From the NCBI GenBank assembly GCA_900545885.1, contig URAF01000013.1, positions 1-64,000 on the forward strand: a stretch of 64,000 nt of DNA, in the 5' to 3' direction. Within the stretch, counting starts at the first letter, position 1, and each line of letters begins with the position of its first letter. This stretch comes from an uncultured Eubacteriales bacterium (GTDB lineage Bacteria > Bacillota > Clostridia > Christensenellales > CAG-917). A program made the translations under genes and the position numbers. The notes under the pieces were generated by a model. It made no database searches. It had not been told where the DNA came from and worked only from the letters and a program-made list of their open reading frames with translations. This document shows positions 1-8,537 of the stretch, one piece after another.

Positions 1-1346
1 TTCTTGTCCGAATAATCGTGCATTTTCTCGGGAACAAAACGGAATTCTCCCGCAAGTTCACGGTCGGCGACAAACTTTTTGATTTCGTCGATTGCTATGG
101 GCTGGTCTATATCGCCGCGCGTGCATTCGCTTTCACAGCCGTGGGGGCAAATTCTGCCGCAGACCGCGGGAAAAGGATTTTCCTTTTTGATGAGCGCAAG
201 CGCGTCTTTATATCTGCCCTGCGAGGCAAGTTTGATGTATCCCTGCACCGCAATATGAGCGGGACATTTCGTTTTGCAGGGTGCTGTGCCCGTATCCACA
301 ACGTCTTTGCGGTTGGTGCGGTACTCGACGTTCCATTTGTCTTTGCCCCACACGTGGTCGCGTGCCGTAATCTGCTCTTTCGGCGCCTGTACGGGTTTTA
401 CCGTGCAGAGTTTCTGACCGAGTTGCAACGCGTTCATGGGACAGTTTTCCACGCATTGACCGCACGCCACACATTTGTCGGGAGAACTTTGCGCCACAAA
501 GTTGCTTCTTATCATATCGGGCGCGTTGAACATCGCCGCATTTCTTATGGAATAGCACGAGCACGCACAGCAGTTGCATATGGCGTGCGTATTGCCGTCG
601 CCGTCGATGTTGGGTATCTGGTGCATAAGTCCGTTAGCTTCGGCTTTGCGCAGGATTTCGAAGGCTTCTTCTTTCGTAATCCGACGCGCTTTGCCCGTAC
701 GTATGTAATACTCCGCGCCCTTACCGAGCTGAATGCACATATCCTTTTCCAGGTGTCCGCAACCTTCGCCCATAAGTCTTCTGGAACGGCGGCAGGAACA
801 GTCCGCAACGGCTATAAGGTCGTTTTTGTTGATGAGTTCGGCAAGTTCTTCAAAAGGCGCAACGCGGCTTGTACCGTCCACTGCGGACTGAATGGGAATA
901 ACTCTCATCGGTCCCGTGCCGACAGGCAGTTTTGTTGCCATAAGACCGCCTCTTTCTCTGGCATAGTGCTCGAATGCGCGCGGTATCTGCGGATACTTTT
1001 CGCAAAGTTCCTTGTTGCCGACGACTTTTTCCATAACGCCGGGAACGAAAACCGTGAGTTCGTAGTAGTCAACTCCGTTTTCCGAATAGAACACGCACGC
1101 GCCCGCAACTGCAAGCTGCATTGCAAGTTCGCGGGTTTTCTCCACGCTCTTTCCGCATTTTTTGGCAATCTGCTCTATGGTCTGCGGTTTGCGCAGTTCC
1201 ATAGCCAGCCCGACGTCGGCCATTTCGTCGGTGACGATGCAGTCCAGAACATAGTATTCGGGTGCGTTCTCGTCGATTTTGACGAACATTGCGGTCGCGC
1301 CGCATATCTTCTTCGCCAGTTTGATTATCTTCGGTCTTGCTGCCAT
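1..1346 (-). CDS. FAD/NAD(P)-dependent oxidoreductase with iron-sulphur N-terminus (partial, cut by left edge)
   Basis: The reading frame starts at ATG 1346, four bases after a perfect AGGAGG (1351-1356), and runs off the left edge, so only about 448 N-terminal residues are visible. The first ~110 residues include a stretch that looks like a winged helix. Cysteine clusters follow: CSCRR (~residue 182), CNCCACSC (~258) and a ferredoxin-type 4Fe-4S motif CVACGQCVENCP (~289). From ~340 the sequence resembles the GltD (glutamate synthase small subunit) N-terminal domain, including CPAH and CPHGCESECTRG. In this family the FAD- and NAD(P)H-binding domains follow; here they would lie outside the window. 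The probable role is electron transfer between pyridine nucleotide and an iron-sulphur partner. The partner and substrate are not visible. Family assignment is firm, function is inferred. Confidence 0.8.
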   Translation of the reverse strand, partial: MAARPKIIKLAKKICGATAMFVKIDENAPEYYVLDCIVTDEMADVGLAMELRKPQTIEQIAKKCGKSVEKTRELAMQLAVAGACVFYSENGVDYYELTVFVPGVMEKVVGNKELCEKYPQIPRAFEHYARERGGLMATKLPVGTGPMRVIPIQSAVDGTSRVAPFEELAELINKNDLIAVADCSCRRSRRLMGEGCGHLEKDMCIQLGKGAEYYIRTGKARRITKEEAFEILRKAEANGLMHQIPNIDGDGNTHAICNCCACSCYSIRNAAMFNAPDMIRSNFVAQSSPDKCVACGQCVENCPMNALQLGQKLCTVKPVQAPKEQITARDHVWGKDKWNVEYRTNRKDVVDTGTAPCKTKCPAHIAVQGYIKLASQGRYKDALALIKKENPFPAVCGRICPHGCESECTRGDIDQPIAIDEIKKFVADRELAGEFRFVPEKMHDYSDK

Positions 1347-1400
1347 ATTTCCTCCTGAACGGGGGCTTCGTGCGCCCGCGTACTAAACCGTATAAACAAT

Positions 1401-1420
1401 GTCAAACATATTTATTTGAC
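1401..1420. promoter_or_regulatory. Inverted repeat GTCAAA-N8-TTTGAC upstream of the oxidoreductase
   Basis: Six-base arms lie at 1401-1406 and 1415-1420, about 55 bp upstream of the oxidoreductase start. A TTGACA-like -35 overlaps the downstream arm but no good -10 follows at 17 bp. This could be an operator or chance in AT-rich DNA. Confidence 0.25.
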
Positions 1421-1530
1421 TAACTTATGTAATGAAATTATATAGTAATATACCGCGCTTTGCAATAGACAATCTCCCCCGCCTGTCGCGTCCAACGGCA
1501 ACAAGATCGCACAAAACACAAAACCCGACA

Positions 1531-1560
1531 CAAAAAAACACCCTTGAATCAAGGGTGTTT
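1531..1560 (-). terminator. Intrinsic terminator after pnp
   Basis: A perfect 10-bp stem (1536-1545 with 1551-1560) encloses a 5-nt loop. On the minus strand it is followed by seven T residues (complement of 1532-1538). It lies 27 bp past the pnp stop codon. Confidence 0.9.
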
Positions 1561-1587
1561 CTCTTTGCCGATACAGTTCGGTGTGAA

Positions 1588-3702
1588 TTACGCTTTTTGA
1601 AGGACTTCTTTGAGTCTGAGGTCGACGCGGTGTTTCTCGTCGATTTTGATAACCTTGACGAGAACGATGTCACCGACGTTGACGACGTCCGTCACTTTGT
1701 CAACTCTTTCTTTGGAGAGTTTGGAAATGTGAATCATACCGTCTTTGCCGGGAGCAAAGTTTACGCTTGCGCCGAACTGACCTTTGTCGTTTTCCATAAT
1801 CTTGACGACTTTGCCTTCATACACGTCGCCGACTTCCACGTCGCGGACGATGTTCTCGACGATGGTGCGCGCCTTGCGGATTGCTTCCATATCGTTGGAC
1901 GCGATGAAGATGGTTCCTTCGTCGTTGATGTCGATTTTGACGCCGGTTTCTTCGATAATCTTGTTGATGGTCTTGCCGCCGCTGCCGATTACGTCGCGAA
2001 TCTTATCGGGGTCGATGGAGAAGGACACAATCTTGGGAGCCCATTTGCTGAGTTCCGCGCGAGGTGCGGGAAGAACTGCGAGCATCTTGTCCAGAATGTT
2101 GAGTCTGCCCTGTCTTGCCTGTTCGAGAGCTTTGGTGAGGATTTCTTCGTCGATACCCTTGATTTTGATGTCCATCTGAATGGCGGTGATGCCTTCGGAA
2201 GTACCCGCAACCTTGAAGTCCATATCGCCGAGGAAGTCTTCAAGACCCTGAATGTCGCTGAGGACGGCTACTCTGTGGTGTTCCGCGTCTTTGATAAGTC
2301 CCATTGCGATACCTGCGACGGGTGCTTTGATGGGAACGCCTGCGTCCATAAGTGCGAGCGTGCTGCCGCAAACGGACGCCTGAGAGGTCGAACCGTTGGA
2401 GCTCAGGATTTCGCTGACGGTACGGATTGCGTAAGGGAACTCTTCTTCGCTGGGAAGGACGGGTTCGAGAGAACGTTCTGCAAGTGCGCCGTGACCGATT
2501 TCACGTCTGCCGGGGCTGCGGAGAGGTTTCGCCTCACCCGTGGAGTAACCGGGCATGTTGTACTGGTGCATATATCTCTTGTAGTACTCGTCGTCGAGAC
2601 CTTCGAGTTTCTGAACTTCGGAGATGGTGCCGAGAGTTGCAAGAGTCATTGCCTGAGTCTGACCTCTGGTGAACACGGCGGAACCGTGAACTCTGGGAAG
2701 CATGCCTACTTCGCACCAGATAGGACGGATTTCCGTAAGCGCTCTGCCGTCGGGACGTACGCTGTTGTCGAGTATCTTTGCACGGACTTTCTCTTTTTTG
2801 AGATAATACAGGCTGTCAAGGATGAATTTGGTCTTCTTCGCGACGTCTTCGAAATCGTTTGCGAAATGTGCAAGAACGTCTTCGTTGAGGGCGTCTTCAC
2901 GCGCTTCTCTTTCCGTGCGGTCGAAACTTTCGAGCACGTAATCCATCTTCTTGTCTGCGTAAGCACGGACTGCCGCGTCGATGTCTTCGGGGATTTTTTC
3001 GAGTTCGATTTCCATCTTGGGTTTGCCGACTTCGGCAACGATACCTTCGATGAAAGACACGATTTTCTTGATTTCTTCGTGACCGAACAGAATTGCGCCG
3101 AGCATTTCTTTTTCGGTGATGATGTCCGCACCCGCTTCAACCATCATGATTGCGTCCTTGGTACCGGACAGGCTGAGGTGAAGTCTGGATTTGGCGCGCT
3201 GTGCGCTGTCGGGGTTGATGACGTATTCGCCGTCCACCATACCGACCACGACGGAGCCCGTAGGACCCGCAAAAGGTATATCGGAGATAGAAAGCGCGAC
3301 GGACGAACCGATCATTCCGAACACTTCGGGAGGAATGTTGGTGTCAACGGACAGAACCGTTGCGATAACGGAAACGTCGTTGTACATTCCCTTGGGGAAC
3401 AAAGGACGAATGGGACGGTCGATAAGGCGGGAAGTAAGGATTGCCTTGTCGGACGCGCGGCCTTCTCTCTTTTTGAAACCGCCGGGGATTTTGCCGACGG
3501 CGTACATTTTTTCTTCGTAGTCCACGCTCAGGGGGAAGTAATCCATACCTTCGCGGGGTTCTTTTGCCATAGTTGCGTTGACCATAACCACGGTGTCGCC
3601 GCAACGGACGATACAGCTTCCGTTAGCCTGACCGCAGTAAGCGCCGGTTTCGACGGTGACTTCTCTGCCGCCGATAGTTGTTTTGAAGATTTTTCTTTCC
3701 AT
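1588..3702 (-). CDS. pnp: Polyribonucleotide nucleotidyltransferase (PNPase)
   Basis: This enzyme degrades RNA phosphorolytically from the 3' end and acts in mRNA turnover. The 704-residue length is normal for the family. The order is RNase PH domain 1, alpha-helical linker, RNase PH domain 2 (VCGSTLALMDAGVP and the HRVAVLSDIQGLED region), KH domain (~550-610, with IGSGGKTINKI) and C-terminal S1 domain. ATG 3702 (MERKIF) is chosen because AAGGAG lies five bases upstream; the longer open frame to 3768 has no signal and would run through the rpsO terminator. The rpsO-pnp order is the classic one, separated here by an attenuator-like hairpin. Confidence 0.97.
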   Translation of the reverse strand: MERKIFKTTIGGREVTVETGAYCGQANGSCIVRCGDTVVMVNATMAKEPREGMDYFPLSVDYEEKMYAVGKIPGGFKKREGRASDKAILTSRLIDRPIRPLFPKGMYNDVSVIATVLSVDTNIPPEVFGMIGSSVALSISDIPFAGPTGSVVVGMVDGEYVINPDSAQRAKSRLHLSLSGTKDAIMMVEAGADIITEKEMLGAILFGHEEIKKIVSFIEGIVAEVGKPKMEIELEKIPEDIDAAVRAYADKKMDYVLESFDRTEREAREDALNEDVLAHFANDFEDVAKKTKFILDSLYYLKKEKVRAKILDNSVRPDGRALTEIRPIWCEVGMLPRVHGSAVFTRGQTQAMTLATLGTISEVQKLEGLDDEYYKRYMHQYNMPGYSTGEAKPLRSPGRREIGHGALAERSLEPVLPSEEEFPYAIRTVSEILSSNGSTSQASVCGSTLALMDAGVPIKAPVAGIAMGLIKDAEHHRVAVLSDIQGLEDFLGDMDFKVAGTSEGITAIQMDIKIKGIDEEILTKALEQARQGRLNILDKMLAVLPAPRAELSKWAPKIVSFSIDPDKIRDVIGSGGKTINKIIEETGVKIDINDEGTIFIASNDMEAIRKARTIVENIVRDVEVGDVYEGKVVKIMENDKGQFGASVNFAPGKDGMIHISKLSKERVDKVTDVVNVGDIVLVKVIKIDEKHRVDLRLKEVLQKA

Positions 3703-3741
3703 TTTAACTCCTTCTGGATATTCCGTCATATCCGTTTTTAT

Positions 3742-3772
3742 AAAAAATCGGGTGCGAAAACAACGCACCCGA
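3742..3772 (-). terminator. Intrinsic terminator/attenuator between rpsO and pnp
   Basis: A 9-bp stem (3748-3756 with 3764-3772) encloses a 7-nt loop. On the minus strand it is followed by a T-rich tail (complement of 3742-3747). It should end part of the rpsO transcripts and let the rest read into pnp, which has no obvious promoter of its own. Confidence 0.8.
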
Positions 3773-3778
3773 CCGATT

Positions 3779-4042
3779 TTACTTTCTCAGTCCCAAAGAA
3801 GCGACGATAGCACGATAACGTTCGATATCGGTTTTCTTGAGATAGTCGAGAAGACTTCTTCTCTGACCGACCATCATAAGCAGACCGCGTCTGGAGTGGT
3901 GGTCTTTGTTGTGAACTTTAAGGTGTTCGGTGAGTTCCTGAATTCTGCCGGTGAGGAGTGCGATCTGCACTTCGGGGGAACCGGTGTCGCCTTCTTTGCG
4001 ACCGTACTTTGCGATGATTTCCTGTTTTTGAAGTTTATCCAT
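3779..4042 (-). CDS. rpsO: 30S ribosomal protein S15
   Basis: An 87-residue protein with the typical S15 sequence, including TGSPEVQIALLT and the RRGLLMMVGQRR region that contacts 16S rRNA helices in the central domain. It is an early-binding small-subunit protein. ATG 4042 follows an AAGGAGG site about 8 bases upstream. It heads the rpsO-pnp unit and has its own promoter and a structured leader. Confidence 0.98.
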   Translation of the reverse strand: MDKLQKQEIIAKYGRKEGDTGSPEVQIALLTGRIQELTEHLKVHNKDHHSRRGLLMMVGQRRSLLDYLKKTDIERYRAIVASLGLRK

Positions 4043-4126
4043 TGTTTAGCCTCCTTCGTTGGATAAATGATTCGCTTCCAACCAAGTCCGACCACGGAGT
4101 TTCGGACGGACCTCGTAAGAAGTACA
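4043..4126 (-). promoter_or_regulatory. Probable rpsO 5' leader (S15 autoregulation)
   Basis: The 5' untranslated region between promoter and start contains GGTCCGTCCG and later GTCGGAC, which can pair as a stem-loop before the ribosome binding site. Structured rpsO leaders bound by S15 are known in several bacterial groups. The fold here was judged by eye only. Confidence 0.4.
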
Positions 4127-4132
4127 TTGCAT

Positions 4133-4161
4133 ATATTATCACACAAAAAAAATAAAGTAAA
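4133..4161 (-). promoter_or_regulatory. Sigma-A promoter of rpsO
   Basis: On the minus strand, TTTACT (4156-4161), a 17-bp spacer and TAATAT (4133-4138) lie about 90 bp upstream of rpsO. Confidence 0.6.
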
Positions 4162-4246
4162 CAAAATAAGCGCCCGAAAAACACAAATTTTTACCGTTGC
4201 GGCAAAAAGTCTGAAATCAATCCGACAAAGTTCGCAAAACTGTATT

Positions 4247-5668
4247 CTAACGCGCGGTTTCCTTGTCGAAATAAGGGAAAGTCGCGCGGAAATCCCCGCT
4301 TTTTTTCAGAACTTCGTCAAAGTGTTTGACGTATTCTAGCGGTTCTTTGAAATTGGCGCAACGCTCTATGAGGTTTATCGACCGCGTGACCTTTTTGGAA
4401 ATCGCCGCCGCACCCGCCGCGAGTATGGACGTATCCTCTTCCATGATGTCGATGTTGTAGATACACTCCTCTCCCGCCTTTGCGTAACCCACGTTTTCGA
4501 GATTGCCGCTCGTGTACTTCTGTCTATACATGTAGTAAGGGTTGTATCCCGCCTCGGTCAGTTTGCGGTAAGCGTAATCAACCATCTGTTCGGCTACGGT
4601 GTTTTCCGTATTTCTGTAACCTTCGTTGCGAAGCAACGACCCACGTTTGAGATACAGCGTGTGAACGGTTATGTTTTCGGGAGAAAGTTCGACGGCTTTA
4701 TCGACGGAATACTTGAAATCGTCAAGCGTTTCTTCGGGCAGCATGGCAATGAGATCCATGTTGACCTTGAACATCTTTTTCGCGCGTTTGAAGGCTTTGA
4801 CGACCTGTTCGGATTTGTGCTTTCGACCGATGAGTTCCAGCGTTTTGTCGTTGAACGTCTGCGGATTGACGGATATTCTTGTAACTCCGTGCTTTTTCAG
4901 AAGATTGAGAACGGACGGCGTAATGGTATCCGGTCTGCCCGCCTCCACAGTGAACTCGTCGACGTCGTAATGACACTCGGCAAGGACTTCGTCGAGCATG
5001 GCAAGCGGAAGCGCGGTCGGAGTTCCGCCGCCGATATAAACGGAACGCACGTTAATACCGTGTTCTTCCACGTCGCGGCGAACCGCGCGGAGTTCTTCGA
5101 CAAGACAATCCGTATAAGGACGAAGCAGTTTTTTCTGTCTGTCAATAGGCAAAGAAACGAAAGAACAATACGCGCATTTAGTGGGACAGAAAGGAATGAA
5201 CACGAAAACGTCGCAGTTGCGCTCCGACCCGTTGCGCAGGTTTTTCTGCGTGTTGACGGTGCGCTCTATGAGCTCCACCTTCGAAGGCGACACAGAAAAA
5301 TCTTTTAGGAACGTATCGTGCGCGGCGTCGCCGAGCTCCATATAAAGTTTGGTTGGGCGTATTCCAGTAAGACAACCGTAAGGCAAAGTCACTCCCGTCA
5401 AAAAAACGAGCGTACCGTAAATTGCCATTTTGAGATAGCGTTTTTCCAGTCTTTTCTTTTCGGTTGCGTCGGCATACTCCAACGGATAGCGGTAATATTT
5501 GCAGAAATTGTCGAACTTGTCGGAAGTAAGTTTTATGCAGATTTCCCCTTCGCGCACAACAAAACTCACGTCAAGCGAAAGACACTCGTCGGTGCGCTGT
5601 TCGAAAGCGCGGACGAGCTCCATCAGGTCGTTTGTGTAATTTTCGTTTGTGCAGGAAAACTTTATCAT
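4247..5668 (-). CDS. hemZ: Oxygen-independent coproporphyrinogen III oxidase-like protein HemZ
   Basis: A radical-SAM enzyme of 473 residues carrying the cluster motif CPTKCAYC (C-x3-C-x2-C), followed by YIGGGTPT. It belongs to the HemN/HemZ family, which decarboxylates coproporphyrinogen III without oxygen. The start at ATG 5668 (MIKFSC) is chosen because HemZ N-termini in Clostridia begin with a similar short strand. The open frame continues to 5920, but that part overlaps the upstream hydrolase gene and looks like out-of-frame noise. No clear Shine-Dalgarno is visible, so coupling to the gene that ends 38 bp upstream is likely. HemN-like proteins can have other roles, and no other haem gene is nearby. 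Confidence 0.9.
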   Translation of the reverse strand: MIKFSCTNENYTNDLMELVRAFEQRTDECLSLDVSFVVREGEICIKLTSDKFDNFCKYYRYPLEYADATEKKRLEKRYLKMAIYGTLVFLTGVTLPYGCLTGIRPTKLYMELGDAAHDTFLKDFSVSPSKVELIERTVNTQKNLRNGSERNCDVFVFIPFCPTKCAYCSFVSLPIDRQKKLLRPYTDCLVEELRAVRRDVEEHGINVRSVYIGGGTPTALPLAMLDEVLAECHYDVDEFTVEAGRPDTITPSVLNLLKKHGVTRISVNPQTFNDKTLELIGRKHKSEQVVKAFKRAKKMFKVNMDLIAMLPEETLDDFKYSVDKAVELSPENITVHTLYLKRGSLLRNEGYRNTENTVAEQMVDYAYRKLTEAGYNPYYMYRQKYTSGNLENVGYAKAGEECIYNIDIMEEDTSILAAGAAAISKKVTRSINLIERCANFKEPLEYVKHFDEVLKKSGDFRATFPYFDKETAR

Positions 5669-5706
5669 AAGCTGTTGTGAGATTGCGTGCTTGAAAAACC
5701 GCTCTC

Positions 5707-6315
5707 TCAGGACTTTATGGGATTGTTGTTGCGTTCGAAATCCAATGTCGAAGGATTGCCGTGACCGGGATAAACTGTATAGTTTTCTTTGAGGGTAAAC
5801 AGCTTGTTGACTATGCTGTTTTTGAGTTTTGCAAAATCTCCCGTAGGGAAATCCGTTCTGCCGTAGGACAACTCGAATAGCGTATCGCCCGAAAAAATCG
5901 CGTCGCCGACTATATAGCATACTCCGCCCTCGGTGTGTCCGGGAGTGTGTATAACACGCACGTCGAGCCCCGCAACGTTCAGTGTTTCGCCGCCGCTTAC
6001 GGTGACGTCGGGCAAAAACTTGTCCACCGTTTTACCCGAATAGAATGCCAGATTTTTGAAAGAAGAAATGAGATGAACGTCGTCGCGATGCATTATGACG
6101 AGCGCGCCTTTTCGTTGCAATTCGGCAACCGCTCCGATGTGGTCGTAATGTCCGTGTGTCAGCAAAACTTCCGTTATCGTCGCGCCCTCTTGCGCCGCCG
6201 CGGCGAGTATGGCGTCAGCGTTGTCGCCGGGGTCGACGACAAACGCTTCCTTGCCGTTTACCATGATATAAGTGTTTGTGGCAAGTTCGGTTGTTGTAAG
6301 TGTCAATATTTTCAT
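5707..6315 (-). CDS. Metallo-beta-lactamase-fold hydrolase (glyoxalase II-like)
   Basis: A 202-residue protein with the metal motif THGHYDH, a second histidine in HTPGHTEGG, the bridging aspartate in FSGDTLF and a late histidine in YPGHGNPS. Together these form the complete dinuclear site of the hydroxyacylglutathione-hydrolase-like branch. Small members of this branch act on thioesters, but the natural substrate cannot be read from sequence. It lies between rel and hemZ on the same strand and is probably cotranscribed. Confidence 0.9.
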   Translation of the reverse strand: MKILTLTTTELATNTYIMVNGKEAFVVDPGDNADAILAAAAQEGATITEVLLTHGHYDHIGAVAELQRKGALVIMHRDDVHLISSFKNLAFYSGKTVDKFLPDVTVSGGETLNVAGLDVRVIHTPGHTEGGVCYIVGDAIFSGDTLFELSYGRTDFPTGDFAKLKNSIVNKLFTLKENYTVYPGHGNPSTLDFERNNNPIKS

Positions 6316-6404
6316 AGTTCACCAAAACAATGTTTACGTCGCAATTTAGATATGTAAACTCCGTTTTCCGTCAAATTGCTTCGTTCGCTGTTAGTCTGTG
6401 TTTG

Positions 6405-8537
6405 TCACCGTCTGACGTCGATAACACCGTGAATACTCTTGATTTTTCTGACGAGTTCTTCGAGGTCGTCGGCATTTTTTATCATAACGCTGATTGTAAT
6501 GTCCGCTATATGTTCTTTGGTGTCGACTTTGACGTTTGCACCCGTGATCGGCATTTTCGCCGCTGCGATGTAAGCGGTTATTCCTGCGAGCATACCGCCC
6601 GTATTCTCCGCCGTGATGTTGAGCGTGACGTTGAAGTTCTCGTCGCCGCCCGTGTCCCAGACCGCCTCGATAAGACGTTCGGGTTCCATGGACTTGACGT
6701 TGGGACAATCCTTGCGGTGAACGGAAACGCCTCTGCCTCTCGAAATGTACCCCACTATTTCGTCACCGGGAACGGGTGTACAGCAATGCGCCATTCTGAC
6801 CGTGAAGTTTGCGTTGCCGTTGATGAGAACGCCGCTCTTGGAACGCGGTCTTTGTGCCGCCGCACCGTCCGCCGTCGAAATCTCGTTATGTTCGTCGGGG
6901 TGCTGTTTTCTGAACGCGTCGATGAGTTTCGTAAGCACCTGATTTGTGCTTATACCGCCGAAACCTACGTTTGCGTACAAGTCCTCTTCGTTGGACACCG
7001 AAAGCCTTTGCATAATTCCGTCCAGCGAACTGACCTGCATAAGGTCGGCAAGGCTGTATCCGCGACGTCTGGACTCTTTTTCCAGCATTTCTTTGCCGCG
7101 GTGCACGTTCTCTTCGCGTTGTTCCTTTTTGAAATATTGACGAATTCGCGAGCGCGCGGACGAGGTCTTTACGAATTTAAGCCAGTCAAGACTTGGTCCT
7201 TTGCCGTTCATCATCAGAATTTCGACGATGTCGCCCGTTTGCAGTTTTGTGGACAACGGAACGATTTTGCGGTTTATTTTCGCACCCGTACACTTGTTGC
7301 CGATTGCGGAGTGAATTTTGTAGGCAAGGTCGACGGGAGTGGAACCCACGGGCAAATCGTACACGTCGCCTTTGGGTGTGAACACGAACACCTCGTCGTC
7401 GAAAACGTTGATTTTGATGGCGTCCATGAACTCTTTGGCTCCGCCTACGTCCTTTTCGGCGTCCATGACTTCACGCAACCATCTGACCTTGTTGTCGAGG
7501 TCAGTGTCGACCCCCGTTGTGCCCTCTTTGTATTTCCAATGCGCGGCGATACCGTATTCGGCTATCCTGTGCATTTCGTAGGTTCGTATCTGGATTTCAA
7601 AGGTTTCGCCGTCTGCAACCACCGTCGTGTGCAAGGACTGATAGTTGTTGGCTTTGGGCATTGCGATATAGTCCTTGAACCTGCCGGGAATAGGTTTCCA
7701 CATCGTGTGAACTTCACCGAGCATGGTATAGCAGTCCTTTATGCTGTCCACTATGATACGCACGGCAAGCAGGTCGTAAATCTGGTCTACGTCGATATGC
7801 AACTGGTGCATTTTCTTGTAAACGGAATAAAAGTGTTTCGGTCTGCCGTTCACTTCGCCTTTAATGCCGAGTTCGGACATCTTGCCGCGTATCTGCGTCA
7901 TTATGCCGTCAAGCAATTCCTGACGTTCGCCGCGTTTCTTGCTTATGCACTCAGTAATGTACTTGTATTCGTCGGGATACAGATACATCATAGCTAGGTC
8001 TTCGAGTTCGCACTTGAAGAAAGAAATTCCCAGTCGTCCCGCAAGAGGCGCGTATATGTCCAGCGTTTCGCGCGAAATGTACTGCTGTTTTTCGGGCGGC
8101 AGATATTTCAGCGAACGCATATTGTGCAGTCTGTCGGCGAGTTTTACGATGATTACGCGCAGGTCCTTCGCCATAGCCATAAAGAACTTGCGGAAGTTCT
8201 CCGCCTGCGCTTCTTCGCGGTTTGTGAACTGCAATTTGTCGAGTTTTGTAACTCCCTCGACAAGTTCGAGTATCTCCTGTCCGAACTCCTCCGCAAGCTG
8301 TTCGGGAGTTACGGGAGTGTCTTCCAGAACATCGTGCAGAAACGCGGCTATGACAGTCGAACTGTCAAAACCGAAATCGGCGAGAATTTCCACAACGGCA
8401 CAAGGGTGAATGAAATAATCTTCACCCGAGCTGCGCTTTTGTCCCTCGTGCGCGGCTTTGGCAAATTCGTAGGCTTTTTTTATCTCGGCATAGCGGTCGG
8501 GATAAGCCTTTCTGAGTTTGACGAGCAAATCGTTCAT
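6405..8537 (-). CDS. rel: Bifunctional (p)ppGpp synthetase/hydrolase Rel
   Basis: A 710-residue Rel with a complete domain order: HD hydrolase (~40-190, with FLHDVLEDT and LADRLHNM), synthetase (~230-345, with GRFKDYIAMPKANNYQSLHT), TGS (~390-450, VFTPKGDVYDLP), zinc-finger/helical region (AHCCTPVPGDEIVGYI) and C-terminal ACT (~635-710). It makes and hydrolyses the stringent-response alarmone on ribosomes. Its ATG overlaps the recJ stop (ATGA), giving translational coupling. RecJ-Rel adjacency is common in Clostridia. Confidence 0.97.
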   Translation of the reverse strand: MNDLLVKLRKAYPDRYAEIKKAYEFAKAAHEGQKRSSGEDYFIHPCAVVEILADFGFDSSTVIAAFLHDVLEDTPVTPEQLAEEFGQEILELVEGVTKLDKLQFTNREEAQAENFRKFFMAMAKDLRVIIVKLADRLHNMRSLKYLPPEKQQYISRETLDIYAPLAGRLGISFFKCELEDLAMMYLYPDEYKYITECISKKRGERQELLDGIMTQIRGKMSELGIKGEVNGRPKHFYSVYKKMHQLHIDVDQIYDLLAVRIIVDSIKDCYTMLGEVHTMWKPIPGRFKDYIAMPKANNYQSLHTTVVADGETFEIQIRTYEMHRIAEYGIAAHWKYKEGTTGVDTDLDNKVRWLREVMDAEKDVGGAKEFMDAIKINVFDDEVFVFTPKGDVYDLPVGSTPVDLAYKIHSAIGNKCTGAKINRKIVPLSTKLQTGDIVEILMMNGKGPSLDWLKFVKTSSARSRIRQYFKKEQREENVHRGKEMLEKESRRRGYSLADLMQVSSLDGIMQRLSVSNEEDLYANVGFGGISTNQVLTKLIDAFRKQHPDEHNEISTADGAAAQRPRSKSGVLINGNANFTVRMAHCCTPVPGDEIVGYISRGRGVSVHRKDCPNVKSMEPERLIEAVWDTGGDENFNVTLNITAENTGGMLAGITAYIAAAKMPITGANVKVDTKEHIADITISVMIKNADDLEELVRKIKSIHGVIDVRR

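Noticed and set aside
1432..3810. A 792-codon plus-strand frame over pnp, and similar long frames opposite clpC, recJ, tgt/queA and rny
   Set aside because: They mirror the codon structure of well-supported minus-strand genes and show no family resemblance or ribosome sites.
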